A stretch of 64,000 bases of DNA from Idiomarina sp. PL1-037. GTDB lineage: Bacteria > Pseudomonadota > Gammaproteobacteria > Enterobacterales > Alteromonadaceae. The translations under genes were made by a program, and so were the position numbers. The stretch lies in the NCBI RefSeq assembly GCF_034422975.1, contig NZ_CP139873.1, positions 2,418,001-2,482,000 on the forward strand, given 5' to 3'. Below, in pieces: positions 54,299 to 63,320 of the stretch. The stretch's first letter is position 1, and every line of letters begins with the position of its first letter. The notes under the pieces are model-generated. The model was given only the letters and a program-made list of their open reading frames with translations. It was not told where the DNA came from and searched no databases.

Positions 54299-55636
54299 TT
54301 ATTGCAGGGCTTTAAGAAAGCGCTGGTGCAAACCATCGAAGCTGCCATTGCTCATAATAAGTACGGCGTCTCCGGTTTTGACTGCAGCCAGCAACCCTGC
54401 CAGCAAGTCATCGGTCGACTCAAACACATGCGCCTTGGGCATTTTTTCGGTCAGTTGCCATTGTAGCCCTTCGGGCTGCAACACGAATACATCGTCTGCA
54501 TCTTCTAATGACTCAACCAAAGTATCGCTGTGAACGCCCATTTTCATGGTATTTGAGCGCGGTTCAAGTACCGCAATAATGCGACTGTCAGGCTGATGCT
54601 GGCGTAAACCGGATACGGTTGTTTTAATCGCGCTGGGGTGGTGAGCAAAATCATCAAAAACTTTTACGCCGCGGTGCTCGCCTAATAACTCCATACGTCG
54701 CTTGGGACTTTTAAAACCGACTAGCGTCTGCGCGCTCTGCTCAGCTTTTATGCCAACATGGGCAGCAGCCATAATCGCCATCATGGCATTGTTAACGTTA
54801 TGAGTACCCAATACGTTCCAACTAACCTGAGCAATGCATTTGCCCTGATAATGCACTTCGAATTTCGTACCGTCAGCTTTAAGCAATTTAGCCTGCCAGT
54901 CACCTTGCTCACCCATACGTAGCACCGGACTCCAGCAGCCTTGCTTCAGCACCTCTTCCAGAGCTTTATCGCCCGCGGGTGAGATCACCTGGCCGGTGTC
55001 GGGAACGACCCGCAGCAAATGCGCAAACTGTCGTTGAATAGCCGCTAAATCTGGGAAGATGTCTGCATGATCAAATTCCAGATTATTCAGAATTAACGTA
55101 TCCGGTGCGTAATGAACAAACTTGGATCGTTTATCAAAAAACGCTGTATCGTACTCATCGGCTTCAATCACAAAAAAGTTCGAATCGGTTAAACGTGCAC
55201 TGACCGGAAAGTTTCCCGGCACACCGCCAATCATAAAACCGGGATCAAAGCCGTTATCTTCTAAAATCCAGGCCAGCATACTCGCGGTCGTGGTTTTTCC
55301 GTGAGTTCCGGCAACCGCCAATACCCAATGCTGAGTTAATACGTTGTCGTGCAGCCATTGCGCGCCAGACACATACGGAATACGCTCCCGTAAAACCGCT
55401 TCAACTTCGTCGTTACCACGGCTTAACGCGTTGCCGATAATCACTATGTCGGGGCATGGCTTTAAATTGTTATGCGAGTAGCCCTGCATCAATTCAATGC
55501 CGAGATTTTCCAGTTGCGTGCTCATGGGCGGATAGACCTTAGCATCAGACCCGGTTACCCGGTGACCAAGTTGCTGTGCAATGGCGGCCACGCCTCCCAT
55601 AAACGTTCCGCAAATCCCAACAATATGAATGTGCAT
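54299..55636 (-). CDS. mpl: UDP-N-acetylmuramate:L-alanyl-gamma-D-glutamyl-meso-diaminopimelate ligase
   Basis: Recycling ligase that attaches the salvaged murein tripeptide to UDP-MurNAc. The ATG at 55636 gives 445 residues (E. coli Mpl 457) beginning MHIHIVGICGTFMGGVA; an in-frame start at 55759 would add 41 residues with no homology. The Mur ligase P-loop GTHGKTTTA is intact, with FFVIEADEYDTAFFDKRSKF, NLEFDHADIF and the SNGSFDGLH end typical of Mpl rather than MurC. It is divergent from fbp. Confidence 0.95.
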   Translation of the reverse strand: MHIHIVGICGTFMGGVAAIAQQLGHRVTGSDAKVYPPMSTQLENLGIELMQGYSHNNLKPCPDIVIIGNALSRGNDEVEAVLRERIPYVSGAQWLHDNVLTQHWVLAVAGTHGKTTTASMLAWILEDNGFDPGFMIGGVPGNFPVSARLTDSNFFVIEADEYDTAFFDKRSKFVHYAPDTLILNNLEFDHADIFPDLAAIQRQFAHLLRVVPDTGQVISPAGDKALEEVLKQGCWSPVLRMGEQGDWQAKLLKADGTKFEVHYQGKCIAQVSWNVLGTHNVNNAMMAIMAAAHVGIKAEQSAQTLVGFKSPKRRMELLGEHRGVKVFDDFAHHPSAIKTTVSGLRQHQPDSRIIAVLEPRSNTMKMGVHSDTLVESLEDADDVFVLQPEGLQWQLTEKMPKAHVFESTDDLLAGLLAAVKTGDAVLIMSNGSFDGLHQRFLKALQ

Positions 55637-55740
55637 GAGCTTTCTAAATCCGTTCGCTTTAAAAATACCGGAAGTGTACCACCGTCCTTGCTGACAAGCA
55701 GGATTTTTACCAAAAAATAAGGTATCATTTGCGCTCTCTG

Positions 55741-55754
55741 AACAAACATTTGTT
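55741..55754. repeat. Short palindrome in the mpl-fbp intergenic region
   Basis: AACAAA and TTTGTT separated by CA form a 14-base near-perfect palindrome in the 150-base gap between divergent mpl and fbp, 33 bases before the fbp ATG. It could be a regulator site, but the pattern is short and A/T-rich and I cannot name a protein for it. Confidence 0.2.
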
Positions 55755-55786
55755 AGCACCCAATAACCAGAGCTGCAGGAACTTTC

Positions 55787-56770
55787 ATGAAACGTTTATT
55801 ACCAACACTGAGAGCGGATCAAACCAGCGAATCGCTTATCTCTGTTATTAACACCATTCAAATTGCAGCCAAGGAAATTTCTTTCCGTCTGCATCAGGGC
55901 GCATTAGCTGGAGTCTTAGGCTCAACTCTGGACGAAAACATTCAGGGCGAAACGCAAAAGAAGCTCGATGTTGTCGCCAATCAGCTGTTAAAAACTCTGT
56001 TGCTTGAGTCACCTAACGTCCATGCGGTTGCCTCTGAAGAAGAAGACTCCATTGTCGAAAGCCCGAACTCAGGCCATTACCTGGTGGCATTTGATCCACT
56101 GGACGGCAGCTCTAACATCGACATTAACGGTGGTGTGGGTACTATTTTCTCTATTCTGCGTAAGCCTGAGGGCGAAGAGACCAGCGAGAACATGTTCCTG
56201 CAACCAGGTAAGGCTCAGGTTGCTGCCGGTTATGTCTTGTATGGCCCCGCAACTATGCTGGTTATGACGACCGGTAAAGCGGTGCGAATTTACACTCTGG
56301 ATCAGACCGTTGGTGAATTCTTGTTGACCCATGAGAAAGCGGAAATCCCGAAAGATACCAAAGAGTTTGCCATTAATATGTCGAACCGCCGTCACTGGGC
56401 TGACCCTATCCGCGCATACATTAGCGACTTGCTGGAAGGCGAAGAAGGCCCGCGCGGCAAGAACTTTAATATGCGCTGGAATGCCGCGATGGTCTCTGAT
56501 GTACACCGGGTTATTTCGCGTGGTGGTTTATTCACTTACCCCTGGGATGCCCGGAAACCGGAAAAACCCTTTAAGCTGCGCCTTTTATACGAAGCCGCAC
56601 CTATGGCAATGCTGGTGGAAAAAGCCGGCGGGAAAGCCACCGACGGCTACAGCCGTTTATTAGAAATTGTGCCAAAACATATTCACCAGCGCGTCTCGGT
56701 GGTTATGGGCTCTGCTAATGAAGTGAGTGTGTGCATGGAGTACCATAGTCAGTATCCAAAACCGTATTAG
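55787..56770 (+). CDS. fbp: Fructose-1,6-bisphosphatase class I
   Basis: Gluconeogenic enzyme that removes the 1-phosphate of fructose 1,6-bisphosphate. The 327 residues show the metal-binding SEEED and FDPLDGSSNID motifs and the substrate-loop segment YEAAPMAMLVEKAGG. CAGGAAC lies ahead of the ATG. The mpl/fbp/ppa order resembles the E. coli 96-minute region. The final CMEYHSQYPKPY tail is a normal family end. Confidence 0.97.
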   Translation: MKRLLPTLRADQTSESLISVINTIQIAAKEISFRLHQGALAGVLGSTLDENIQGETQKKLDVVANQLLKTLLLESPNVHAVASEEEDSIVESPNSGHYLVAFDPLDGSSNIDINGGVGTIFSILRKPEGEETSENMFLQPGKAQVAAGYVLYGPATMLVMTTGKAVRIYTLDQTVGEFLLTHEKAEIPKDTKEFAINMSNRRHWADPIRAYISDLLEGEEGPRGKNFNMRWNAAMVSDVHRVISRGGLFTYPWDARKPEKPFKLRLLYEAAPMAMLVEKAGGKATDGYSRLLEIVPKHIHQRVSVVMGSANEVSVCMEYHSQYPKPY

Positions 56771-56794
56771 ACGGATGTCGATATTGCGTGGCTA

Positions 56795-56822
56795 TTGCGT
56801 GAGTGCCCCGAGCCGCTATAAT
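56795..56822 (+). promoter_or_regulatory. Candidate sigma-70 promoter for ppa
   Basis: TTGCGT (56795-56800), a 16-base spacer and a perfect TATAAT (56817-56822) in the 99-base gap before ppa. TATTGCGTG occurs twice here, at 56782-56790 and again around 56793-56801. Confidence 0.55.
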
Positions 56823-56869
56823 CGCGCAGTACCTTTTTTTATTATTTTATTACTACAGCAGGAAGTACT

Positions 56870-57400
56870 ATGAGCTTAGGAAACGTAACGGCTGGCTCAA
56901 ACATGCCAGAAGAAGTTAACGTCATCATCGAGATTCCGGCAAACGCCGATCCGATTAAATACGAAGTTGATAAAGACACCGGTACCTTATGGGTTGACCG
57001 TTTTATGGCAACCGCTATGTTTTATCCGGCCAACTACGGTTTTGTTAACCAGACGCTGTCTTTAGATGGTGACCCGGTAGACGTACTTGTCCCGACTCCG
57101 TACCCGCTGCAAGCTGGTTCTGTTATTAAATGCCGCCCGGTTGGCGTGTTGAAAATGACTGACGAGTCAGGTGAAGACGCGAAAGTTATCGCAGTTCCGG
57201 TTAGTAAGCTGACCAAAGAATACGATCACATCAATGACGTTGATGACCTGCCTGAGTTGTTAAAAGCACAAATCACTCACTTTTTCGAGCGTTACAAAGA
57301 GCTGGAAAAAGGTAAGTGGGTTAAAGTTGACGGTTGGGGTGATGCCGCTGCAGCAAAAGAAGAAATTGTGTCTTCTTTTGAACGTGCGAAAAAATCGTAA
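56870..57400 (+). CDS. ppa: Inorganic pyrophosphatase
   Basis: Soluble family I enzyme that hydrolyses pyrophosphate and so drives biosynthetic reactions. The 176 residues equal E. coli Ppa in length; active-site acidic residues lie in the signature DGDPVDVLV, with YPANYGFV upstream. CAGGAAG precedes the ATG. The ABC ATPase gene begins 6 bases after the stop codon, which could allow read-through expression. Confidence 0.98.
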   Translation: MSLGNVTAGSNMPEEVNVIIEIPANADPIKYEVDKDTGTLWVDRFMATAMFYPANYGFVNQTLSLDGDPVDVLVPTPYPLQAGSVIKCRPVGVLKMTDESGEDAKVIAVPVSKLTKEYDHINDVDDLPELLKAQITHFFERYKELEKGKWVKVDGWGDAAAAKEEIVSSFERAKKS

Positions 57401-57406
57401 TTTAAA

Positions 57407-58123
57407 GTGGTCAGCAGCACCGACGCAATAAATGCCGTCAATATAGAAAAACTGAGTTTTTCCTGGGCGGGACAAAAGCCAACTCTGGATATTCCTGCCT
57501 GGCAGGTAAAACAGGGCGAAACGGTGCTGTTGCGCGGCCCCAGCGGTAGTGGAAAATCAACATTACTATCGCTGTTGGCCGGCATTAATACACCTGAACA
57601 GGGTCGGTTAGACCTGTTTGATACTGCATTTTCCAGTTTGTCCGGCAGACAACGAGACCGTTATCGTGCTGATAATATTGGCTATATATTTCAGCAATTT
57701 AATCTGTTGCCCTATTTATCCGCCTTAGACAACGCCTTACTCGCCTGTCAGTTCTCGCAAAAGCGCAGACAACGTTTAGCAGAGCAGGGAACATCGGCAG
57801 AAGCGACTGCATTGGAAATGCTAAAACGCTTAGGTTTATCCTCAGAACAAATTCAGCAACAGGCTCATACCCTCAGCGTTGGTCAGCAACAACGGGTAGC
57901 AGCTGCCAGAGCCTTACTGGGTGCACCTAAACTGCTGATAGCGGATGAACCAACCTCGGCACTGGATGCTGAGCACCGGGATACCTTTATCCAATTATTA
58001 CTTGAGCTGAGTAGCCAGAATAACACCACGGTTATTTTTGTGACTCATGACGCCGCTTTGTCTTCTTATTTTGATAAACACGTCGAGCTTAACGAACTTA
58101 ATCGGGCGGGGGCTAAACCATGA
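57407..58123 (+). CDS. ABC transporter ATP-binding protein (LolD/MacB-type)
   Basis: ATPase of 238 residues in the LolD/FtsE/MacB group: Walker A GPSGSGKST (44-52), Q-loop FQQFNLLPYLSA, signature LSVGQQQRVAAARALL, Walker B LLIADEPTSALD and H-loop VTHD are complete. The GTG start at 57407 has no clear Shine-Dalgarno, so the start is uncertain. It is coupled to the following FtsX-type permease (ATGA overlap). The set may form an envelope or metal transporter; lipoprotein release is less likely because only one permease gene is present. Confidence 0.88.
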   Translation: MVSSTDAINAVNIEKLSFSWAGQKPTLDIPAWQVKQGETVLLRGPSGSGKSTLLSLLAGINTPEQGRLDLFDTAFSSLSGRQRDRYRADNIGYIFQQFNLLPYLSALDNALLACQFSQKRRQRLAEQGTSAEATALEMLKRLGLSSEQIQQQAHTLSVGQQQRVAAARALLGAPKLLIADEPTSALDAEHRDTFIQLLLELSSQNNTTVIFVTHDAALSSYFDKHVELNELNRAGAKP

Positions 58124-59367
58124 TCCGCCTTGCCCTGAAGAGCTTGCTGAACCGACGCGCGAGCGTACTTTTAACTGTTATAGCGATTGCTGTCAGTGTC
58201 ACCCTATTACTGGCAGTGGAGCGTGTCCGTGAACAGGTACAAAGTCATTTTGCTAATACGGTTTCTGGTACGGACTTAATTGTTGGCGCCAGAACCGGAC
58301 AGACACAGTTGTTGCTGTCTTCTGTCTTTCATATTGGCAGCATGACCAACAACATGAGCTGGGAGAGCTTTGCCGAAATTAGTAGCCGCCCTGAAGTCAG
58401 TTGGGCCGTGCCAATTTCGCTGGGTGACAGTGTTCAGGGGTTGCCGGTTGTAGCCACAACCAATGCGTATTTTGAACACTTTAAATATGCTGATAAGCAG
58501 CCTTTAGCGTTTTCACAAGGCCAGCCTTTTGCCTCAGATGAAGACGTTGTATTAGGAGCTGACGCAGCCGAGAAGCTGTCAAAAACCATTGGTGACGATA
58601 TTATTATTGCCCACGGCAGTGGCGGCATTAGCTTTAGCGAACACGATGAGCATCCATTGACGGTTACTGGCGTCCTGCAACGGACAGGAACCCCGGTTGA
58701 TCAAGCGGTGCTGGTAACCTTGCACAGCCTGGAGATGATTCACGGCGGTGGAACCGGGCACGACGAAGAGCATGACCAAAGCCACGAGCACGAGCATCAT
58801 AGCGAGGCCCGGGCTGAAAGTATCAGTGCCGCACTACTCGGCTTAAAGGCCAAGCCTTTGGCGTTGCGCTTACAACGTCAAATCAATACCTACGACAAAG
58901 AACCCTTAACTGCCTTGCTGCCGGGTATGACACTGCAGCAACTATGGAAAACCTTAAGAGTGTTCGAGCAGGCATTAACCGCCATCTCCGCTATGGTGGT
59001 ACTGATTGGTCTTCTGGGTATGCTGACCATTATGCTTGCTAGCTTAAGGGAACGCCGTCGCGAAATGGCGGTCTTAAGAGCTGTGGGCGCAGGCCCCGGA
59101 ACCATATTCGGCTTGTTACTTAGTGAAGCTCTGCTACTTACCGTGGTTGGTGCGTTCTCTGGCTTACTCCTGCTATATGGCCTGCAATGGTCGTTGGCCG
59201 GCGTTATTCAGTCGCAAACCGGGTTAATCTTCACCAGCTCCTGGCCCAGCATGAGTGAGTGGTGGCGCATAGCTCTCGTGATTACTGTCGGCTTTATGTT
59301 AAGTTTAATACCCGCATGGCGTGCGTATCGCCAATCTCTTGCAGATGGACTTACGGTGAAAATATGA
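58120..59367 (+). CDS. FtsX/MacB-type ABC permease with His-rich periplasmic loop
   Basis: The 415 residues have four membrane spans (about 15-33, 288-309, 332-356, 384-402) with a large periplasmic domain between the first two, the MacB/LolC topology. LASLRERRREMAVLRAVGA is the FtsX-family signature. The periplasmic domain holds a His/Asp/Glu-rich loop (about 208-228, with His208, 214, 218, 222, 224, 226 and 227) that looks metal-binding. Its gene overlaps both the ATPase and the DUF3299 gene by ATGA, so the three products are probably made together. Zinc or another divalent metal is an inferred substrate. Confidence 0.85.
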   Translation: MIRLALKSLLNRRASVLLTVIAIAVSVTLLLAVERVREQVQSHFANTVSGTDLIVGARTGQTQLLLSSVFHIGSMTNNMSWESFAEISSRPEVSWAVPISLGDSVQGLPVVATTNAYFEHFKYADKQPLAFSQGQPFASDEDVVLGADAAEKLSKTIGDDIIIAHGSGGISFSEHDEHPLTVTGVLQRTGTPVDQAVLVTLHSLEMIHGGGTGHDEEHDQSHEHEHHSEARAESISAALLGLKAKPLALRLQRQINTYDKEPLTALLPGMTLQQLWKTLRVFEQALTAISAMVVLIGLLGMLTIMLASLRERRREMAVLRAVGAGPGTIFGLLLSEALLLTVVGAFSGLLLLYGLQWSLAGVIQSQTGLIFTSSWPSMSEWWRIALVITVGFMLSLIPAWRAYRQSLADGLTVKI

Positions 59368-59837
59368 AGAAGTTATTCGCGGTTGCACTTTTAATGCTAA
59401 CCCTTCCCGCGTTCGCGGCTGCTGAAAAAATTGGCTGGAAAGATCTTATTCCTGAAGGGTTTACTCCACCTCCGGTAAAGCCTCAGTCATACTATGACGC
59501 GAACCCCGAAGAAGACCGGCAAACCAACCTGGATGCACCGGTAGTTGAAGCCCTGGACGGTAAGAAAGTGCGTATTCCCGGTTATGTTGTGCAACTGGAA
59601 GGGGACGCCGATAACGTCACTGAATTTTTACTGGTGCCTTATTTTGGCGCGTGCATTCATGTGCCACCACCACCGCCCAACCAAATTATTCATGTTAAAT
59701 ACGCTGAGGGCGTTCCCTACGAAAACACTTATGATGCCGTTTGGATAGAAGGCACCATTAAGGTAGAACGCAAAGAAGGTGACCTTGCGGTTGTAGGCTA
59801 CCAGATGGAAGCCGACAACGTAGAAGTCTATAACTAA
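59364..59837 (+). CDS. Periplasmic DUF3299 protein
   Basis: Product of 157 residues with a signal peptide ending at about AFAAA (residue 20). The core reads RIPGYVVQLEG, followed by FLLVPYFGACIHVPPPPPNQI, the hallmark of DUF3299, with one Cys and one His close together that could bind a metal. I start it at ATG 59364, which overlaps the permease stop; the longer open frame from 59259 lacks a signal peptide at its start. The function is unknown. It overlaps the convergent EAL gene by 4 bases. Confidence 0.85.
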   Translation: MKKLFAVALLMLTLPAFAAAEKIGWKDLIPEGFTPPPVKPQSYYDANPEEDRQTNLDAPVVEALDGKKVRIPGYVVQLEGDADNVTEFLLVPYFGACIHVPPPPPNQIIHVKYAEGVPYENTYDAVWIEGTIKVERKEGDLAVVGYQMEADNVEVYN

Positions 59838-62047
59838 GAGTAACTCATTTGCTTTTGTAACAAGCGGATCAACTGGTCAGCGGGCATTGGTTTAGCAAAG
59901 AAAAAACCTTGCCCCTCAGTGCACTCCAACCCTAAAAAGTAATCCAGTTGAGCTTGTTCTTCGATGCCTTCGGCCAGCACTTTTAAACCTAAACGGCGAG
60001 CCATATCGACAATAGTTTCTATGATGATCTTACCGCTTTTCTCGTCTGAATTATTGACGAAAGTTTTGTCTATTTTAATTCTATCTAGCGGCAGTTTTTG
60101 TAAGTAACTGAGCGATGAAAAGCCAACACCGAAGTCATCAATTGCTACCTGAATACCTTGCTGTTTCAAACGCCTTAACATATCGGCAACTAAATCAGGG
60201 TCTTCCATCACGATACTTTCTGTAATTTCTAACTCAATTCGATTCGGATCAATTCCCCACTGCTCTATTTGCTTTTCGACTAACTCGGGGAAGTCGCGCT
60301 TCCGAAATTGTGGTACTGAAACATTAACCGCAACCTGAAGCTGCGGCAGACCAATTTCATCAAAAGCATTAATTTGGCGACAAGCTTCTTCAATAACCCA
60401 AGAGCCAATTTCCACAATGAGCCCCGAGTACTCCGCTAACGGGATAAACTCTGCGGGAGAAATAAAAGAACCGTTGCTTTGAGGCCACCGTAAAAGCGCT
60501 TCTACACCTACAACTTTCTTTGTTCTCAGCTCAACTTGTGGCTGATACCAAACCTGCAATTTTCTATTGGCAAAATCGGCACGCAGCCGGCGGACCAGAT
60601 GAAGACGACGCTGAGTCTCTTGTTCCATCGACGGTTCATAATAGTTATAGCGGTCAAAAGAGTTATTTTTTGCATTTTTCAAAGCAATATAAACTTGTTT
60701 CAACAACCCTTTGCCATTAACGTTCTCGGGGTTTTCTGCTGAAGCAAAACCACAGGTTACCCGCAACGGGATATAATGCTCTCCCGCTCTAAAAGGTAGG
60801 GCAAAAAGCTCGCTGAAAGCGCTAGGAGTGACAATATTCGCAGGACCGTAAATGCCGAATACATCGGCAGCAATACGCGAAACAAAGACTTTATCGCCAA
60901 GTTGGTCCGTGAGACGCAGAGCCACAGCTCGCAACAGTAAGTTACCCACATCCTGCCCTAATCCATCGTTAACATCAGAAAAGTGGTCGATGTCGATGAC
61001 AGCGATCATTTTATCCTTATCCGACTTTTCAGACAGAGCTTGAAGACACCGTGTAAACTCGGCTCGATTAGGAATGCCGGTTAAAGGGTCAAGGTACGCT
61101 GCAGTCCGCAGTTCTTCGAATAAATTTGCATTCTCGAAGCCAACCGCAATATTGGCTAAAAAGACTTCCAGCAACTCCTGATCATACCCAGCTACAGCAT
61201 TTTGGGTTTCTATGTAAGCAGCCGCCTGATGCGCCTGGCCATCAATAAAGAAGACCGTCGCGGTGTCTGTATGAATATGGCGCTGTTCACTCAGGCATTT
61301 TATGACATTTTTTTCTATTTCTTCAGAGTTAAGAGTGGATAAACTCTTATTAATACTATCGGCGAAGTGCCCGGCAGCTCCTAGTACCAGAATATCATTG
61401 TTTTTATGAGGCGCTCTGCCACCAACAATCCCTTCAGCGCGTAAGCCAAGCAAAGAAGCAATTTGTGTGACTACACCTTCAGAAAAATTAACAATGGAAT
61501 GTTTTTCCATTAAGTTGGAAGCCGAGTGAATGATTTTACGCAAACCACGACGATTTTCGTTAATGGTGCAAAGTTGCTGATACGAGCGAACAGCGGAAAA
61601 TACAGTGGTTAAAAGACGGCTTCTTGTAAGTTCTGTTTTTGTCTTGTAGTCGTTAATATCATAATTTTTTACAACACTCTCTTCGGGAGCATAACCCGGT
61701 TGCCCTGTTCGCAGCACAATCCGAATCTCGTCATTGCCTAACTGCTCCCTAATGGCCTGAGCCACTTTTAAACCGGCGTCATCGGTTTCCATTACAACAT
61801 CAAGCAATACCATGGCGATGTCGTCATGTTCTGTCAGGCGATCAAGCGCTTCACTACCACTATAAGCATGGAAGAACTCTAGCTGGCGGCCACTTATAAT
61901 AACATCAGCAAGCGCCATTTTAGTGACCGCATGAATTTCCTGATCATCATCAACAATCAGAATTTTCCAGAAACCTTTACTGTACTCTGCCGGAGTAACT
62001 TCATCGTCGTCGTGAAGAAACAGCGGTTCATCTTGACTACTGACCAT
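59834..62047 (-). CDS. REC-DUF3369-GGDEF-EAL response regulator, probable c-di-GMP phosphodiesterase
   Basis: Four-domain cytosolic signalling protein of 737 residues. REC (about 27-150) has the phospho-acceptor Asp83 in LLDVV and DDD at 33-35. DUF3369 (about 160-310) resembles a GAF-like sensor. The GGDEF domain (about 318-470) has AADVF (393-397) instead of GG(D/E)EF, so cyclase activity is unlikely. The EAL domain (about 485-735) keeps its catalytic set: Glu516 of EALL, Asn575, Glu607, Asp637-Asp638, Lys658, Glu693 and Gln713, so it should hydrolyse c-di-GMP. No histidine kinase is adjacent, so the partner is unknown. The Shine-Dalgarno is weak. Confidence 0.92.
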   Translation of the reverse strand: MVSSQDEPLFLHDDDEVTPAEYSKGFWKILIVDDDQEIHAVTKMALADVIISGRQLEFFHAYSGSEALDRLTEHDDIAMVLLDVVMETDDAGLKVAQAIREQLGNDEIRIVLRTGQPGYAPEESVVKNYDINDYKTKTELTRSRLLTTVFSAVRSYQQLCTINENRRGLRKIIHSASNLMEKHSIVNFSEGVVTQIASLLGLRAEGIVGGRAPHKNNDILVLGAAGHFADSINKSLSTLNSEEIEKNVIKCLSEQRHIHTDTATVFFIDGQAHQAAAYIETQNAVAGYDQELLEVFLANIAVGFENANLFEELRTAAYLDPLTGIPNRAEFTRCLQALSEKSDKDKMIAVIDIDHFSDVNDGLGQDVGNLLLRAVALRLTDQLGDKVFVSRIAADVFGIYGPANIVTPSAFSELFALPFRAGEHYIPLRVTCGFASAENPENVNGKGLLKQVYIALKNAKNNSFDRYNYYEPSMEQETQRRLHLVRRLRADFANRKLQVWYQPQVELRTKKVVGVEALLRWPQSNGSFISPAEFIPLAEYSGLIVEIGSWVIEEACRQINAFDEIGLPQLQVAVNVSVPQFRKRDFPELVEKQIEQWGIDPNRIELEITESIVMEDPDLVADMLRRLKQQGIQVAIDDFGVGFSSLSYLQKLPLDRIKIDKTFVNNSDEKSGKIIIETIVDMARRLGLKVLAEGIEEQAQLDYFLGLECTEGQGFFFAKPMPADQLIRLLQKQMSYS

Positions 62048-62143
62048 GCGTTGAGGCCATCCATCTATAAGAAATTACAAACATATAACAATTTAGCTTA
62101 TATGCTGAACGACCTGCAAGCTTTGAATAGTCTAATTAATCGA

Positions 62144-62833
62144 TTAAAAGTGAACTTCGACTCCAACAAATGGACCTTTAAAGGTCACATCTGAATAAAT
62201 ATTATCGACATCATCCAGCTCTATCACTGAGTGGCGATAACCTGCATTAAGGCTCACATCGACAGCTAAATTATCAACTAAACGATATTCGATACCAATT
62301 TGCGCATCCTGAACTTTACTGTCTTTCACGCTAAGTGCACTGGCATCAGCAAAGAAGGTCCAGTCGGTAGCGGGTATTCCCACTCGCGCTGCTGCATAGG
62401 CTGTAGGTACAACAACAGAAAATTCCTGGCGTCCAATAGTATCGCTACTGAGTACCCACAAACTGCCGTCGAAATCCATAGCATTGACGCCAATATCAAA
62501 TGAGACTAAATCATTATCGAAAATTTCGTAGTAAAAAATGTAATCTCTATGACTAAAATCATTTTTCCCAGAGGTGCCGGTAACTTCTAAACTATTTTCC
62601 CGGACTTTAATATTTGGGATAAATGGAACCGGATGTTCCAGTGCAATGTAGTAACTGCTTTGGTTTTCATTCTCGAAATTTGGCTCTATTAAGTTAGAAC
62701 CCAAAGCATACTCGCCTTCAGTATCGGCATTCCAGAATTGTCCGCCGGCATAAACACCAAAAACGGTATCAGCCAAAGCGCTGGCAGGAGCAACCGCTAA
62801 CGCTACGGCTAACACTAATGTTTTTTTATACAT
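62144..62833 (-). CDS. Outer-membrane beta-barrel protein (TIGR04219-like)
   Basis: Product of 229 residues with a clear signal peptide (cleavage near SALA, residue 21) and a C-terminal Phe (VEVHF) as expected for outer-membrane barrels. Alternating hydrophobic strands such as FGVYAGGQFWNA and a long extracellular-type loop rich in Asn and Asp fit a small 8- to 10-stranded barrel. The pattern recalls the TIGR04219 family of marine gammaproteobacteria; the ligand is unknown. AGGAAGAG precedes the ATG. It lies 27 bases downstream of the PCu(A)C gene. Confidence 0.75.
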   Translation of the reverse strand: MYKKTLVLAVALAVAPASALADTVFGVYAGGQFWNADTEGEYALGSNLIEPNFENENQSSYYIALEHPVPFIPNIKVRENSLEVTGTSGKNDFSHRDYIFYYEIFDNDLVSFDIGVNAMDFDGSLWVLSSDTIGRQEFSVVVPTAYAAARVGIPATDWTFFADASALSVKDSKVQDAQIGIEYRLVDNLAVDVSLNAGYRHSVIELDDVDNIYSDVTFKGPFVGVEVHF

Positions 62834-62860
62834 AACTCTTCCTATTAGATGTCGGATTCT

Positions 62861-63274
62861 TTATTTCTTCACTAGAAATTGAATGGTTTGTTTGGCGCCT
62901 GACTCAAAATGTAAGGTCAGAGAAAAGTTCTCTTCAGCTTCAAGCGGAGATTTTAAGCCAAATAACATAAAGTGATATCCTCCTGGCTGAAACTTAATTG
63001 TTTCCCCAGGAGCAATAGACAGGGCTTTAACCTTTTCCATTTTCATTACATCGCCAGACATTGTGTGTCGATGTACTTCGGCTACTTTACTGACGTCCGA
63101 GCTAATGCGGGTAATTTCGACCGGGGCATCTTTCAGGTTTTCGAGTGTGGCGTAAGCCGCGCCATTTTCGGTTCCCGGGATAGTCGCACGAGCCCATGCG
63201 TCATCAACTTTTAATGTCTCGGCGGAGACTATAAGCGGTAACAAACTTAATACAGCAACTAGTGTTTTAAACAT
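62861..63274 (-). CDS. Periplasmic copper chaperone PCu(A)C
   Basis: Small copper-binding protein of 137 residues with a signal peptide (cleavage near SA, residue 18). The metal-ligand pattern of the family is complete: His68 (EVHRHTM), Met79 (GDVMKM), His101 and Met103 (GGYHFML). PCu(A)C proteins deliver Cu(I) to cytochrome c oxidase, usually with Sco; no sco gene is visible here. A leader inverted repeat precedes the ATG. The neighbours are an outer-membrane barrel and a small membrane protein. Confidence 0.9.
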   Translation of the reverse strand: MFKTLVAVLSLLPLIVSAETLKVDDAWARATIPGTENGAAYATLENLKDAPVEITRISSDVSKVAEVHRHTMSGDVMKMEKVKALSIAPGETIKFQPGGYHFMLFGLKSPLEAEENFSLTLHFESGAKQTIQFLVKK

Positions 63275-63275
63275 T

Positions 63276-63304
63276 GCCTAAGCCTTATTAGATTTAACTT
63301 AGGC
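63276..63304 (-). promoter_or_regulatory. Inverted repeat directly upstream of the PCu(A)C gene
   Basis: GCCTAAG (63276-63282) and CTTAGGC (63298-63304) are perfect complements around a 15-base loop. On the minus strand the proximal arm ends two bases before the ATG and holds TTAGG, and an AAGG lies in the loop. It may be a dimeric-regulator operator or a leader hairpin. Confidence 0.35.
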
Positions 63305-63320
63305 TGTATATTACACGTGA

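Noticed and set aside
55637..55759. N-terminal extension of mpl
   Set aside because: The 41 extra residues have no Mur-ligase similarity and run into the promoter region of fbp.
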